NCBI GenBank assembly: GCA_945901125.1
Contig: CAMDKD010000001.1
Span: 82,591 to 146,590, forward strand
Length of the DNA: 64,000 bases
Source of the DNA: Bordetella parapertussis
GTDB taxonomy: Bacteria; Pseudomonadota; Gammaproteobacteria; Burkholderiales; Burkholderiaceae_C
Direction of reading: 5' to 3'
Part shown: piece after piece, positions 52,531 through 61,346 of the stretch
Layout: every line of letters begins with the position of its first letter
Numbering within the stretch: the first letter of the stretch is position 1
Position numbers and translations under genes: made by a program
Notes under the pieces: generated by a model
Seen by the model: the letters and a program-made list of their open reading frames with translations, nothing else
Database searches by the model: none
Told to the model about the DNA's origin: nothing

Positions 52531-53505
52531 TTAAATCTTCACCACAATGCGGCCGCGCACCTGACCTGCCATCAAAGCATGGGCTTTTTCTACCGCCTGA
52601 TCTAAAGTGATGTCTTCGATCATGCTCTCAAGCTTGGCCAAGTCCAAATCCTGCGCCAACCTCTCCCACGCTTTTTGACGCAAAGCCAGCGGTGCCATGA
52701 CCGAGTCCACACCGATCAAACGCACGTTGCGCAAAATAAACGGCATGACCGTGGTCGGCAAATCCATGCCCTGGGCCAGTCCACAGGCGGCCACTGCGCC
52801 GCCGTAACGAGTCTGGGCCAACGCATTGGCAAGGGTATGCGAACCAACGGCGTCGACCACACCGGCCCAGCGTTCTTTTTGAAACGGTTTACCTGGTGCC
52901 GACAATTCAGCGCGGTCCATGATGCTGTGCGCGCCCAGGCTTTTCAAATAAGCCTCTTCACTGGCTTTGCCGGTAGCAGCGACCACTTGATAACCGAGCT
53001 TGGCAAGCAAAGCCACGGCGACACTGCCGACGCCGCCGGTGGCACCAGTGACCAGCACTTCACCTTTACCGGCTTGCACGCCTTGCTGCTCTAGGGCCAT
53101 CACGCACAACATGGCGGTATACCCGGCAGTACCTATGGCCATGGCCTGGCGCGGCGTGAATGCCTTGGGCAACTTGACCAGCCAATCGCCTTTCAATCTT
53201 GCTTGCTCAGACAAACAACCCCAGTGGGTTTCGCCCACACCCCAACCGTTGTGCACGAAATGATCGCCGGCTTTCCAATCGGCGTGAGTGGAAGAAATGA
53301 CCGAACCGGCACCATCAATGCCGGCCACCATCGGCCAGACGCGCACCACCGGGCTTTTATTGGTGATGGCCAGGCCGTCCTTGTAATTCAGCGTGGAATA
53401 AGCCACCTGCACATGCACATCGGCATCTGGTAAACGGGTTTCTTCCAGCGATTGGACGGTTGCGTTGAATGCGGGTTCTTTCTCGAGGACGAGGGCACGA
53501 AACAT
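52531..53505 (-). CDS. acuI: Acryloyl-CoA reductase AcuI/YhdH-like
   Basis: A 324-residue medium-chain reductase (quinone-oxidoreductase type). It begins MFRALVLEKEP, has VAGIDGAGSV near residue 70, the nucleotide loop VTGATGGVGSVAVALL and ends GRIVVKI, as in AcuI/YhdH. AcuI reduces the toxic electrophile acryloyl-CoA to propionyl-CoA with NADPH. It has a good ribosome site (AAGGAA). Co-location with prpE supports a propionate/acrylate or 3-hydroxypropionate route. Confidence 0.88.
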   Translation of the reverse strand: MFRALVLEKEPAFNATVQSLEETRLPDADVHVQVAYSTLNYKDGLAITNKSPVVRVWPMVAGIDGAGSVISSTHADWKAGDHFVHNGWGVGETHWGCLSEQARLKGDWLVKLPKAFTPRQAMAIGTAGYTAMLCVMALEQQGVQAGKGEVLVTGATGGVGSVAVALLAKLGYQVVAATGKASEEAYLKSLGAHSIMDRAELSAPGKPFQKERWAGVVDAVGSHTLANALAQTRYGGAVAACGLAQGMDLPTTVMPFILRNVRLIGVDSVMAPLALRQKAWERLAQDLDLAKLESMIEDITLDQAVEKAHALMAGQVRGRIVVKI

Positions 53506-53592
53506 ATGAAATTCCTTGAATACAAATGAAAAGAGATAGCGTGATTGTGCGACAGTTGGCCTAAGGTGCCTTAGCCGTTAGAATTGCGACAT

Positions 53593-54147
53593 ATGTTCAA
53601 ACTGATTCTTATTCTTTGCCTTACCATAGGTTTCGCCCGTGCTGCGCCTGCGGTTGCTGAAGAAGACGATCTGGAAAACTTTATCAACCAGTCCCTGGTT
53701 TTGTCACAGATCAATCAGATCAGCAAAACAGTAGGCAACCAGGCCTCCGATCTGGTGGTCAACGCCATGGGCTTTCTTGGCGTGCCATACAAGCGTGGTG
53801 GCAGCACCACCGACGGTTTTGATTGCAGCGGTTTTGTTCGCGCCATGTATGAAAACACACTGGGTTTGGTGTTACCGCACAACGCCAAGGCGCAAGCGGC
53901 TGTCACCGAAACCATAGACAAAGCCGAATTGCAACCCGGCGACCTGGTGTTTTTCAACACTTTGCGCAAAACTTTTAGCCATGTCGGTATTTATGTCGGC
54001 GAAGGCCGCTTCATACATTCGCCGCGCTCAGGCGGCGAAGTGCGTATAGAAAACATGTCGGACAGTTACTGGCGCAAACGTTTTAATGGTGCCCGCCGTG
54101 TCAGCGCTGATGCAGTTGTTACCAAGCCGGATCTCTCACTGCGCTGA
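53593..54147 (+). CDS. NlpC/P60 family cell-wall endopeptidase
   Basis: A 184-residue exported protein. The ATG at 53593 gives the signal peptide MFKLILILCLTIGFARAAPA. The NlpC/P60 domain has the catalytic Cys in GFDCSGFVRAMYE, and His in KTFSHVGIYVGEGRFIHSP. Such enzymes cleave stem peptides of peptidoglycan. It is divergent from acuI and precedes the HerA-like gene by 23 bases. Confidence 0.92.
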   Translation: MFKLILILCLTIGFARAAPAVAEEDDLENFINQSLVLSQINQISKTVGNQASDLVVNAMGFLGVPYKRGGSTTDGFDCSGFVRAMYENTLGLVLPHNAKAQAAVTETIDKAELQPGDLVFFNTLRKTFSHVGIYVGEGRFIHSPRSGGEVRIENMSDSYWRKRFNGARRVSADAVVTKPDLSLR

Positions 54148-54170
54148 GTTCGCACAGCCTGTCGCACGCC

Positions 54171-55697
54171 ATGTCAGACCCCATACTGATCGCCCGCAAC
54201 AGCAGCACTCAATGTTTTTTGTTGCCGCAACTGGTTAACCGCCACGGGTTGATCACCGGTGCCACCGGCTCCGGCAAAACCGTTACTTTGCAAACCATGG
54301 CCGAAGGTTTATCCCGCACAGGTGTTCCTGTGTTCATGGCCGACGTCAAAGGCGACCTGACAGGCATGAGTCAGACCGGAAAGCTGTCGAACAAGATGGC
54401 GGAGGTATTGAAAGAGCGTGGCCTTGACACGCCGTCATTTGCCGCCAGCCCGGTCACGCTGTGGGATGTGTTCGGTGAACAAGGTCATCCGGTGCGCGCT
54501 ACCGTCAGTGACATGGGGCCTTTGTTGCTGGCGCGCATGTTGAATCTGAACGACACCCAGGCAAGTGTACTCAATCTGGTGTTCAAGATCGCGGATGACA
54601 ACGGCTTGTTGTTGCTCGATTTGAAAGACCTGCGCGCCATGCTGCAACACGTGGGCGAAAACGCCAAGGATTACACCAGCGAATACGGCAACATCAGCGC
54701 CGCCAGCGTAGGCGCGATTCAACGTGGCTTATTGCAGATTGACGAGCAAGGCGGGGACCGCTTCTTCGGCGAGCCCATGCTAGACATCCATGATTTCATG
54801 CAAACCGACGGCAACGGCCACGGTCTGGTGAACATTCTGGCAGCCGACAAGCTGATGAACTCCCCTCGTTTGTACGCCACGTTTTTGCTGTGGATGCTTT
54901 CTGAGTTGTTCGAGCAACTGCCCGAGGTCGGTGACCTGGACAAGCCCAAACTGGTGTTCTTTTTCGACGAAGCGCATTTGCTTTTCAACGAAGCACCTAA
55001 GGCCTTGGTTGAACGCATTGAACTCGTGGTGCGGCTGGTTCGCTCCAAAGGCGTGGGTGTGTATTTCGTCACGCAAAACCCGCTAGACATACCTGACAGT
55101 GTGCTGGGGCAACTCGGCAACCGTGCCCAACATGTATTGCGCGCTTTCACGCCTCGTGACCAAAAAGCAGTGGCGGCAACAGCGCAAACCATGCGGCCCA
55201 AAAAAGGGCTGGACATTGAAGCGGCGATCACTGAGCTGGCTGTGGGTGAAGCCCTGGTCAGCTTGCTTGATGAAAAAGGCCGCCCCGGCGAAACCGAACG
55301 CGTGTTTGTTCTACCCCCCGGCAGTCAGCTCGGCCCGATTACGCCACAGCAACGCAAAGTCTTACTGGATGAATCACTGGTCGCCGGTGTCTACGAAAAA
55401 ACCGTAGACCGGGAATCGGCCTACGAAAAAATCAAAGGACGCGCGCCTGCCATGAACGAGCATGCGGTCAGCCAGGCCAGAGAAAGCATGCAAACTGCTG
55501 CAACACCGGCTGACAACGGGGTCATGGGCCAGGTGTCTGAGCTTTTGTTCGGCTCCACCGGTCCGCGCGGCGGCAGACATGACGGCGTTGCACAACTTGT
55601 AGTCAGAAGCGCGGTGAGAACAGTAGGATCTGCCATAGGCCGCGAAATCGTACGCGGCCTGCTCGGTGGTCTCTTAGGCGGCGGTCGTCGGCGCTGA
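54171..55697 (+). CDS. HerA-like helicase/ATPase (DUF853)
   Basis: A 508-residue P-loop ATPase of the HerA/FtsK group annotated as DUF853. Walker A is ITGATGSGKTVTLQTM, Walker B LVFFFDEAHLLF, and the arginine-rich C-terminus contains a glycine-rich tail (GLLGGLLGGGRRR). The usual nuclease partner (NurA) is not adjacent. Such genes are widespread in proteobacterial chromosomes with unknown function, so a defence role should not be assumed. Confidence 0.9.
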   Translation: MSDPILIARNSSTQCFLLPQLVNRHGLITGATGSGKTVTLQTMAEGLSRTGVPVFMADVKGDLTGMSQTGKLSNKMAEVLKERGLDTPSFAASPVTLWDVFGEQGHPVRATVSDMGPLLLARMLNLNDTQASVLNLVFKIADDNGLLLLDLKDLRAMLQHVGENAKDYTSEYGNISAASVGAIQRGLLQIDEQGGDRFFGEPMLDIHDFMQTDGNGHGLVNILAADKLMNSPRLYATFLLWMLSELFEQLPEVGDLDKPKLVFFFDEAHLLFNEAPKALVERIELVVRLVRSKGVGVYFVTQNPLDIPDSVLGQLGNRAQHVLRAFTPRDQKAVAATAQTMRPKKGLDIEAAITELAVGEALVSLLDEKGRPGETERVFVLPPGSQLGPITPQQRKVLLDESLVAGVYEKTVDRESAYEKIKGRAPAMNEHAVSQARESMQTAATPADNGVMGQVSELLFGSTGPRGGRHDGVAQLVVRSAVRTVGSAIGREIVRGLLGGLLGGGRRR

Positions 55698-55963
55698 TTG
55701 CCTGTAATACAGCTTTAATTTCAAACTTCTGGCTAATCTCAAAACATGAGATTTATTTCAGAATTCAATAATTGAATTATTTATTATTCTTCCTATCGAT
55801 TTGATGGGCATTTTGAATTCGATATTCACCTTAGAGTATTTGTCATTTATTCCATAAGAACTGTTGTTTTTTATGATTTGATCATTTTTGTTGATATATT
55901 GTAGGCACTGAAGGTTTGACAGGAATAAACCTTGCCTTTTCCCTTTTTGAAGTTCTGTCCAAC
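55698..55963. other. AT-rich intergenic region
   Basis: About 265 AT-rich bases between the HerA-like gene and the next exported protein. A minus-strand frame begins here but runs across the opposite gene and looks like a shadow. No clear hairpin terminator or RNA gene was seen. Confidence 0.5.
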
Positions 55964-56419
55964 ATGACACCAAGACATTTTTCACTGAACGCCTTGAAGA
56001 CCATGGCCCTGATTTGTTGGGTGCTGGTGATGTCACCATCGCTGCACGCTCAAACACGCTGGCCTGTTCTACAAAGTTCGATGTACCCCTACGTGGAATC
56101 GATGCTGCTGACCCGGCACGAACAAACCGTTCTGTTGGGTGAAGGTAATCAGCAAACCGGGATTTTTTTCGCCACCCTGCCAGAGTCTCACAGCGAGCAG
56201 GTGCATAACGAATTGATCGGGGACGCCTTGCTGAAAAACTGGCAGTTGCACTCCTTGATGCGGCTGGGCACCAGTTATGTGGTGACCTTGACACAGGATG
56301 ACAGGATTCTGGATATTCGTCTGACGAATACCACCGCCGGGGTGGACGCTGTCTATTCGGTGTTGTTAAACCAGCGCGGCAACCGTCCTAGCGGACGCGA
56401 ATCTGCGTCCAATGACTGA
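55964..56419 (+). CDS. Exported protein of unknown function
   Basis: Started at the ATG at 55964 this is a 151-residue protein with a signal peptide (LKTMALICWVLVMSPSLHAQ) and a small alpha/beta mature domain (SSMYPYVESMLLTRHEQTVLLG...). I do not recognise the family. The following lipoprotein gene starts 37 bases later on the same strand and the two look like a pair. A minus-strand open frame across the same bases is rejected because it lacks any start context or exported features. Confidence 0.7.
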   Translation: MTPRHFSLNALKTMALICWVLVMSPSLHAQTRWPVLQSSMYPYVESMLLTRHEQTVLLGEGNQQTGIFFATLPESHSEQVHNELIGDALLKNWQLHSLMRLGTSYVVTLTQDDRILDIRLTNTTAGVDAVYSVLLNQRGNRPSGRESASND

Positions 56420-56456
56420 CCCCATCCGGGTAAACCAAATTTACAAAGTTTGATGT

Positions 56457-57392
56457 ATGCAACCCATTTTTAGACACTCCCAAAAACCCCTCGTTCTGAT
56501 GACTGTCTGCATGTTGCTGACTGCATGTTCCACTTTCATGGGTTTGGACGAAGACGATGGCGCAGGACAATTCGCCGTCGTGAAATTGCCGCCACGCATC
56601 AGCGAACAACCCGGCAAAAAAACACCGTCAGTTGGTCCCGCGGTTTCACTTAACACCAACGAACCCGCTGTGCCCATCAACAGCCCTGCTCCTACAGTGG
56701 CCAAAACTGCAGCCGTGGATTTAAACCAAACCACACCGGCAACCTCACAAGCTAAAACCACGCCTGTGACACCACCCAAGCCCTTGAACCTGCAAGCTGA
56801 TGATGCAAGCGCTGCGGCCGGGCCTATGTTGTTTGCGCCCTATATTCCCACTGTCCGTGAAGGTGAAATTCCTCGCCGTTGGCAAAAAGAGCCAACTTAT
56901 GATTTTCCGTGGATTCCAGGCTCAACACCGACACGCATCAATGAAGAGACCGTGGTCGGTTTCGGTGAGCAAATGCTAGGCCGTTTGTACGCACGTGCTG
57001 CATTCAGCGATAAACCCGGATCGCCTCCCGTCATGAATGAATCGGTTCAGGTCAAACCGCTTCCTGCGCCTGCGAAAAAAGGTTCGAAAAACGCCAAGAC
57101 AGCGCCTGTACCCGCACCGCCTGCCCCCATACCTGCGCCCGTGGTGACAAAGAGAGTAATTCAGTGCGATGGTGGTGCCACTTGCCTGGATGTCGCTCGT
57201 GATGAGCTGGTGGAAGATGCCAAGGCCAAGGGTTGGGAAATGATGCTCAGCCGTCGTGTCAGTTTGCACAATTCCTTTCAGTTCAAACGCGGTCAGCGTG
57301 TGGTTTGGATTGAGTTGAATTCCAATGGAAAACGAGATCTGGATATTGAATACACCTTGCTACCGGTGCAAAACAAAGTGCAACGCAATTAA
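56457..57392 (+). CDS. Lipoprotein of unknown function
   Basis: A 311-residue protein with a lipoprotein signal (PLVLMTVCMLLTACSTF). A low-complexity Ala/Pro/Thr/Lys-rich region fills about residues 40-115. A conserved-looking C-terminal domain (IQCDGGATCLDVARDELVEDAKAKGWEMMLSRRV) contains two cysteines. Family not recognised. A strong terminator follows, so it ends the transcript begun at 55964. Confidence 0.75.
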   Translation: MQPIFRHSQKPLVLMTVCMLLTACSTFMGLDEDDGAGQFAVVKLPPRISEQPGKKTPSVGPAVSLNTNEPAVPINSPAPTVAKTAAVDLNQTTPATSQAKTTPVTPPKPLNLQADDASAAAGPMLFAPYIPTVREGEIPRRWQKEPTYDFPWIPGSTPTRINEETVVGFGEQMLGRLYARAAFSDKPGSPPVMNESVQVKPLPAPAKKGSKNAKTAPVPAPPAPIPAPVVTKRVIQCDGGATCLDVARDELVEDAKAKGWEMMLSRRVSLHNSFQFKRGQRVVWIELNSNGKRDLDIEYTLLPVQNKVQRN

Positions 57393-57414
57393 AAACGACT
57401 TGCGAACTTGCCAC

Positions 57415-57441
57415 ATCGCCGCTGATGCGGCGATTTTTTTT
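57415..57441 (+). terminator. Rho-independent terminator
   Basis: ATCGCCGC-TGAT-GCGGCGAT followed by eight T forms a perfect 8-base stem with a four-base loop. It lies 23 bases after the lipoprotein stop codon. Confidence 0.9.
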
Positions 57442-57571
57442 CCTCAATAGCTTTTCATGCCCTCGCATGCCTGTATCAAAAGGCCATATCGTCTTGAAGG
57501 ATCAATTATTTTGATCAATCAATTCAATCGTATTTGATGAATTTAATTTTTACGTCAATAAACTAACAAAT

Positions 57572-58144
57572 ATGCAAGAAGTTAATCAGTCGTCACATAC
57601 AAACAAATACTCATTACCAGCTGTGTTGCTTCACTGGTCGCTGGCCATGGGTTTGGCCGGTTTGTTTGCAGCGGGTTTGTTTATGGCGGATTTACCGGTT
57701 TCGCCACTGAGGCTAAAGCTGTTTAACTGGCATAAATGGGCTGGCATATGTGTACTCACGCTGTCTGTTTTGCGATTGGTGTGGCGTATCACCCATCAAC
57801 CGCCGCCCTTGCCTGATGAAATACAACAGCACATGCCGGCGTGGCAGCAATACGCTCACATGACTACGCAGTACCTGATGTATGCGCTGTTTTACATCGT
57901 CCCGTTAGTCGGTTGGGCTTACAGCTCGGCCGCAGGTTATCCGGTGGTGGTATTCGGCGTCTTGCCGCTGCCGGATTTTGTGACTGTAGACAAGGCGCTG
58001 GCTGAGTTGATCAAACCCTGGCACGAGATCAGCGCTTTCGCCCTGGCAGGACTGGTCGGCTTACACGTAGCCGCCGCGCTGAAACACCAGTTTGTCGACA
58101 AACATGCATTGTTGCAACGCATGTTGCCAGCACGTCGTTCTTAA
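57572..58144 (+). CDS. Cytochrome b561-family protein
   Basis: A 190-residue membrane protein with four helices. Histidines suited to bind two b hemes are in VLLHWSLAMGLAG, LKLFNWHKWAGICV, and in the last helix FALAGLVGLHVAAALKHQF. It would pass electrons between quinol and a periplasmic acceptor. It is followed by two yceI genes, the frequent yceJ-yceI arrangement. Confidence 0.9.
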   Translation: MQEVNQSSHTNKYSLPAVLLHWSLAMGLAGLFAAGLFMADLPVSPLRLKLFNWHKWAGICVLTLSVLRLVWRITHQPPPLPDEIQQHMPAWQQYAHMTTQYLMYALFYIVPLVGWAYSSAAGYPVVVFGVLPLPDFVTVDKALAELIKPWHEISAFALAGLVGLHVAAALKHQFVDKHALLQRMLPARRS

Positions 58145-58160
58145 TTCTCAAAGGTTTTCC

Positions 58161-58733
58161 ATGGTTTCATTCAAATTTCTTGCGCCTGCTTTCATCGCTG
58201 TGTTTGGCTTTGCTTCATATCAAGCACAGGCCCAGCAAAAACTGCAAGCCGGGCAAAGCGAGATTGTGTTTGTCAGCAAACAAATGGGCGTGCCGGTAGA
58301 GGGGCGCTTCAAAACATTTGATGCGCAAATCAGTTTCGACCCGGCCAAACCTGCGACAGCCAAAATCAATTTCAGCGTTGACATGGCCAGCGCCACGCTG
58401 GGTTCCAAAGAAACCGACGCGGAACTGGTCAAACCCGATTGGTTCAACACAGCCAAATTTGCCAAAGCCGGCTTTCAATCCGTTGCGATCAAAAGTACCG
58501 GCGTCGGCAAATATGAAGTCATTGGAAAACTCAGTATCAAAGGACTGACACAGGACATTACCGTGCCTGTCAGCCTGAGCCAAACCGGCGGCCTCACCAC
58601 CGCCGTGGGTGCATTCGCTCTCAAGCGTTTGCCCTTCAAGATCGGTGACAACGAATGGTCTGACACCTCCATGGTGGCGGACGAGGTACAAGTGAAATTC
58701 AAATTTGTACTGACAGGCGTTGCCAAGCTTTAA
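58161..58733 (+). CDS. YceI-family periplasmic protein, copy 1
   Basis: A 190-residue lipocalin-like protein starting MVSFKFLAPAFIAVFGFASYQAQAQ (signal peptide). The mature part has IVFVSKQMGVPVEGRFKTFDAQISFDPAKPATAKINFSVDM, the YceI beta-barrel pattern. E. coli YceI-like proteins bind isoprenoid quinones or polyisoprenoids. It is 16 bases after the cytochrome b561 gene. A longer upstream frame overlaps that gene and is not supported. Confidence 0.88.
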   Translation: MVSFKFLAPAFIAVFGFASYQAQAQQKLQAGQSEIVFVSKQMGVPVEGRFKTFDAQISFDPAKPATAKINFSVDMASATLGSKETDAELVKPDWFNTAKFAKAGFQSVAIKSTGVGKYEVIGKLSIKGLTQDITVPVSLSQTGGLTTAVGAFALKRLPFKIGDNEWSDTSMVADEVQVKFKFVLTGVAKL

Positions 58734-58760
58734 TTTCAACCAGAACCACAGGAGTTTCAC

Positions 58761-59336
58761 ATGCGTCACATTTTCATTGCATCCGCCATGACAGCCACGG
58801 CTTTTGCCAGCGCAGTTTCAGCACAAGCCGCCACCTACAACATCGAACCTACACACACGTTTGTGACTTTTGAAGTGACCCACTTCGGCACATCAACCAA
58901 CCGCGGCCGTTTTGACAAAAAAGAAGGCACCGTGCAATTTGACCGCGCAGGCAAAACCGGCAAAGTTGACTTGACCCTACAAGCCGACTCGATCAATACA
59001 GGTACAGAGGCTTTCAACGCGCACTTGAAAAAGCCTGATTTTTTCGATGCTGCCAAGCACCCGTCCATGAAATTCAGCGCAGACAAATTCAGCTTTAACG
59101 GCGACAAAGTGTCTGAAGTCTCAGGCAGCCTGACCATGCTGGGCAAAACCCTGCCAGTGGTGTTGAAAGCCACCAACTTCAATTGCTACGACCACCCCAT
59201 GCTCAAACGCGAAGTGTGCGGCGGCGACTTCGAAACCACTATTTTGCGTAGCCAGTGGGGCATGAGCTGGGGCATTGATTTCGGCATCCCTGACAAAGTC
59301 AAGCTTCTGATTCAGGTTGAAGCGGTCAAGCAGTAA
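58761..59336 (+). CDS. YceI-family periplasmic protein, copy 2
   Basis: A 191-residue exported protein with signal MRHIFIASAMTATAFASAVSAQA, then the classical YceI start ATYNIEPTHTFVTFEVTHFGTSTNRGRFDKKEG. It is closer to the canonical YceI consensus than copy 1. A good ribosome site (AGGAG) precedes the start. The two copies with cytochrome b561 form one transcript that ends at the terminator at 59378. Confidence 0.92.
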   Translation: MRHIFIASAMTATAFASAVSAQAATYNIEPTHTFVTFEVTHFGTSTNRGRFDKKEGTVQFDRAGKTGKVDLTLQADSINTGTEAFNAHLKKPDFFDAAKHPSMKFSADKFSFNGDKVSEVSGSLTMLGKTLPVVLKATNFNCYDHPMLKREVCGGDFETTILRSQWGMSWGIDFGIPDKVKLLIQVEAVKQ

Positions 59337-59377
59337 TTAGCTTGTCTATGCCGATCTAAGGATCTGGCGCATACATG

Positions 59378-59412
59378 AGCCGCCTGGGTGCAAGCCCGAG
59401 GCGGTTTTTTTA
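59378..59412 (+). terminator. Rho-independent terminator after the YceI genes
   Basis: CCGCCT (59380-59385) pairs with AGGCGG (59399-59404), extended by an inner GGG/CCC pair, and is followed by a run of T. It ends the cytochrome b561-yceI transcript. Confidence 0.88.
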
Positions 59413-59511
59413 TTGCCGCATCACAGAAATCAACAGAAGTTTGTTCTTAAATATTCACAATTTTCGTTTTCATACATTAAAGTAATCATAAATTAACTTA
59501 GTTGGGGATTT

Positions 59512-61338
59512 ATGAATTCAAATCTCATTGAATCTAGCGAAAACAAATTCCTTGATTTGAAACCTGAAGATGCGCAGCCAGAGGTATTGGAACAGCCGGG
59601 ATTACAAGAATCAAGTCCGGCAAAGCCTATTTATGCATCCTTGGCCGGGTTAGCTTTGGCAGCATGTGGTGGGGGTGGAGGTGGGTCAAATGGACCAATT
59701 GCCACACCGAAGCCGACTGAAAAAGAAGCCGCGCGCTTTTTGATGCAAGCCTCATTTGGCGGAACGTATGCGCAAGTGCAGGATGTGCAAACAAAGGGTT
59801 TTGAAGCTTGGCTGGATGCGGAACTCGCAAAGCCTTGGGTTGAATCCGACTCCCACTACAACTGGATCGTCAACAGCGGCTTTATTGCCGCCGGACAATC
59901 CTCTAAATTAGGCATGGACAACACTTTATGGCGCAAATTGATCAGCGCGCCCGATGTCTTGCGCCAACGGGTGGCATTTGCTTTGTCACAAATATTTGTA
60001 GTCTCGATTGAAGGTTTGGGAGCCATTACTTGGCGCAATGTGGCAGCAGCGGCTTATATGGATTTGCTGGAAAAAAATGCTTTCGGCAATTTTTCGGACT
60101 TACTCAAAGCGGTCAGCCTGTCACCGGCCATGGGCACCTACCTGAATATGAAGGGCAGTGTTGCAGCCACGGGCAATAGCTCGCCGGATGAAAACTATGC
60201 GCGCGAAGTAATGCAACTCTTCACCATCGGTTTGTACCAACTCAATGCCGATGGAAGCCTTAAGTTAAAAAACGGAAAACCCATAGAAACTTACCAGCAA
60301 CAAGACGTGACGGATCTGGCAGCCATTTTGACGGGATGGAATTTCACAAGTGCACCTACCTTCGATTCATCTAGTAAGACCACCGCTTTGAGTGCTTTGA
60401 GTTATTTCAACTCTAATATGACACATACCGAATCTAAGTATTCATATTCGGCTACAAATAAAAAATCAAATGACTCAACTGTCAAATACATAGGCGGAAC
60501 TATTCAAAGCAATGCAACTGGCCCAGAGGCGATCAATATAGTTTTAGAGTATTTGGCCAACCATGACAACGTAGGCCCGTTTATCGGAAGGCAATTGATT
60601 CAGCGCTTAGTGTGCTCCAACCCCAGTCCTGAATACATAGGCAGGGTCAGCGCCGCATTTAAGACGCAGGTTAATGGCAAGCGCGGTGACATGAAAACCG
60701 TCATCAAAGCCGTGCTCTTGGATGCGGAGGCACGCAATCTACCAACTGTTGCCACCGCCGTAGCCAAATACGGAAAATTGCGTGAACCAGTCCAGCGACT
60801 GGTGCAATGGGCTCGCACATTTAACGCAAAACCCTCTAACCCAAACGATAAGCCCTCAGGTTCAAACTGGAAAGCCCCTTGGCATATCGGCGACCTGTCA
60901 GATGACGTTACAGGATTAGGCCAAAGCCCGCTGCGCAGCCCCAGTGTGTTTAATTTTTACAGACCAGGCTATATACCAACGCAGGGTGAGATGGCGAAGA
61001 ACAAAATTACTGCCCCGGAGTTTCAGATTTGCAACGAGGTAACAGTTGCCAAATACCTTAACCTCATTAACGACTACATAGGCGGCGTGAATAAAGGTGA
61101 CGTTCTGTCAACAGATTACAGCGCGGACTACGAATTGGCAAAACAAAAAGATGCCAAGGGATTGGTGGATCGGTATTCGCTGCTGTTAGCGGCCGACGCG
61201 CTTTCACAAAAGACCAAGGATACGATTTCCACTGCGGTAGCAACCGAAGTTGCAAGTGATGACGCCGGTTGTTTGAAGCGTATTAAAGCCACGGTATTTT
61301 TGATCATGGCAACGCCCGAATACATCGTCCAAAAGTGA
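59512..61338 (+). CDS. DUF1800 family protein
   Basis: A 608-residue protein. A hydrophilic N-terminus of about 40 residues leads to YASLAGLALAACGGGGGGSN, which resembles a lipoprotein signal followed by a glycine tract, though the long polar leader is unusual. The DUF1800 core begins TEKEAARFLMQASFGGT and contains NYAREVMQLFTIGLYQL and FIGRQLIQRLV. Family members are probably exported and always paired with DUF1501; function unknown. The DUF1501 gene starts 8 bases downstream. Confidence 0.9.
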   Translation: MNSNLIESSENKFLDLKPEDAQPEVLEQPGLQESSPAKPIYASLAGLALAACGGGGGGSNGPIATPKPTEKEAARFLMQASFGGTYAQVQDVQTKGFEAWLDAELAKPWVESDSHYNWIVNSGFIAAGQSSKLGMDNTLWRKLISAPDVLRQRVAFALSQIFVVSIEGLGAITWRNVAAAAYMDLLEKNAFGNFSDLLKAVSLSPAMGTYLNMKGSVAATGNSSPDENYAREVMQLFTIGLYQLNADGSLKLKNGKPIETYQQQDVTDLAAILTGWNFTSAPTFDSSSKTTALSALSYFNSNMTHTESKYSYSATNKKSNDSTVKYIGGTIQSNATGPEAINIVLEYLANHDNVGPFIGRQLIQRLVCSNPSPEYIGRVSAAFKTQVNGKRGDMKTVIKAVLLDAEARNLPTVATAVAKYGKLREPVQRLVQWARTFNAKPSNPNDKPSGSNWKAPWHIGDLSDDVTGLGQSPLRSPSVFNFYRPGYIPTQGEMAKNKITAPEFQICNEVTVAKYLNLINDYIGGVNKGDVLSTDYSADYELAKQKDAKGLVDRYSLLLAADALSQKTKDTISTAVATEVASDDAGCLKRIKATVFLIMATPEYIVQK

Positions 61339-61346
61339 GGCTAGCC

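Noticed and set aside
54171..55697. HerA-based antiphage system
   Set aside because: The DUF853 ATPase stands without a nuclease or Sir2 partner and is a common chromosomal gene.
55758..56294. Minus-strand frame of 178 codons
   Set aside because: It overlaps an exported protein on the plus strand, has no good start signal and its composition is shadow-like.
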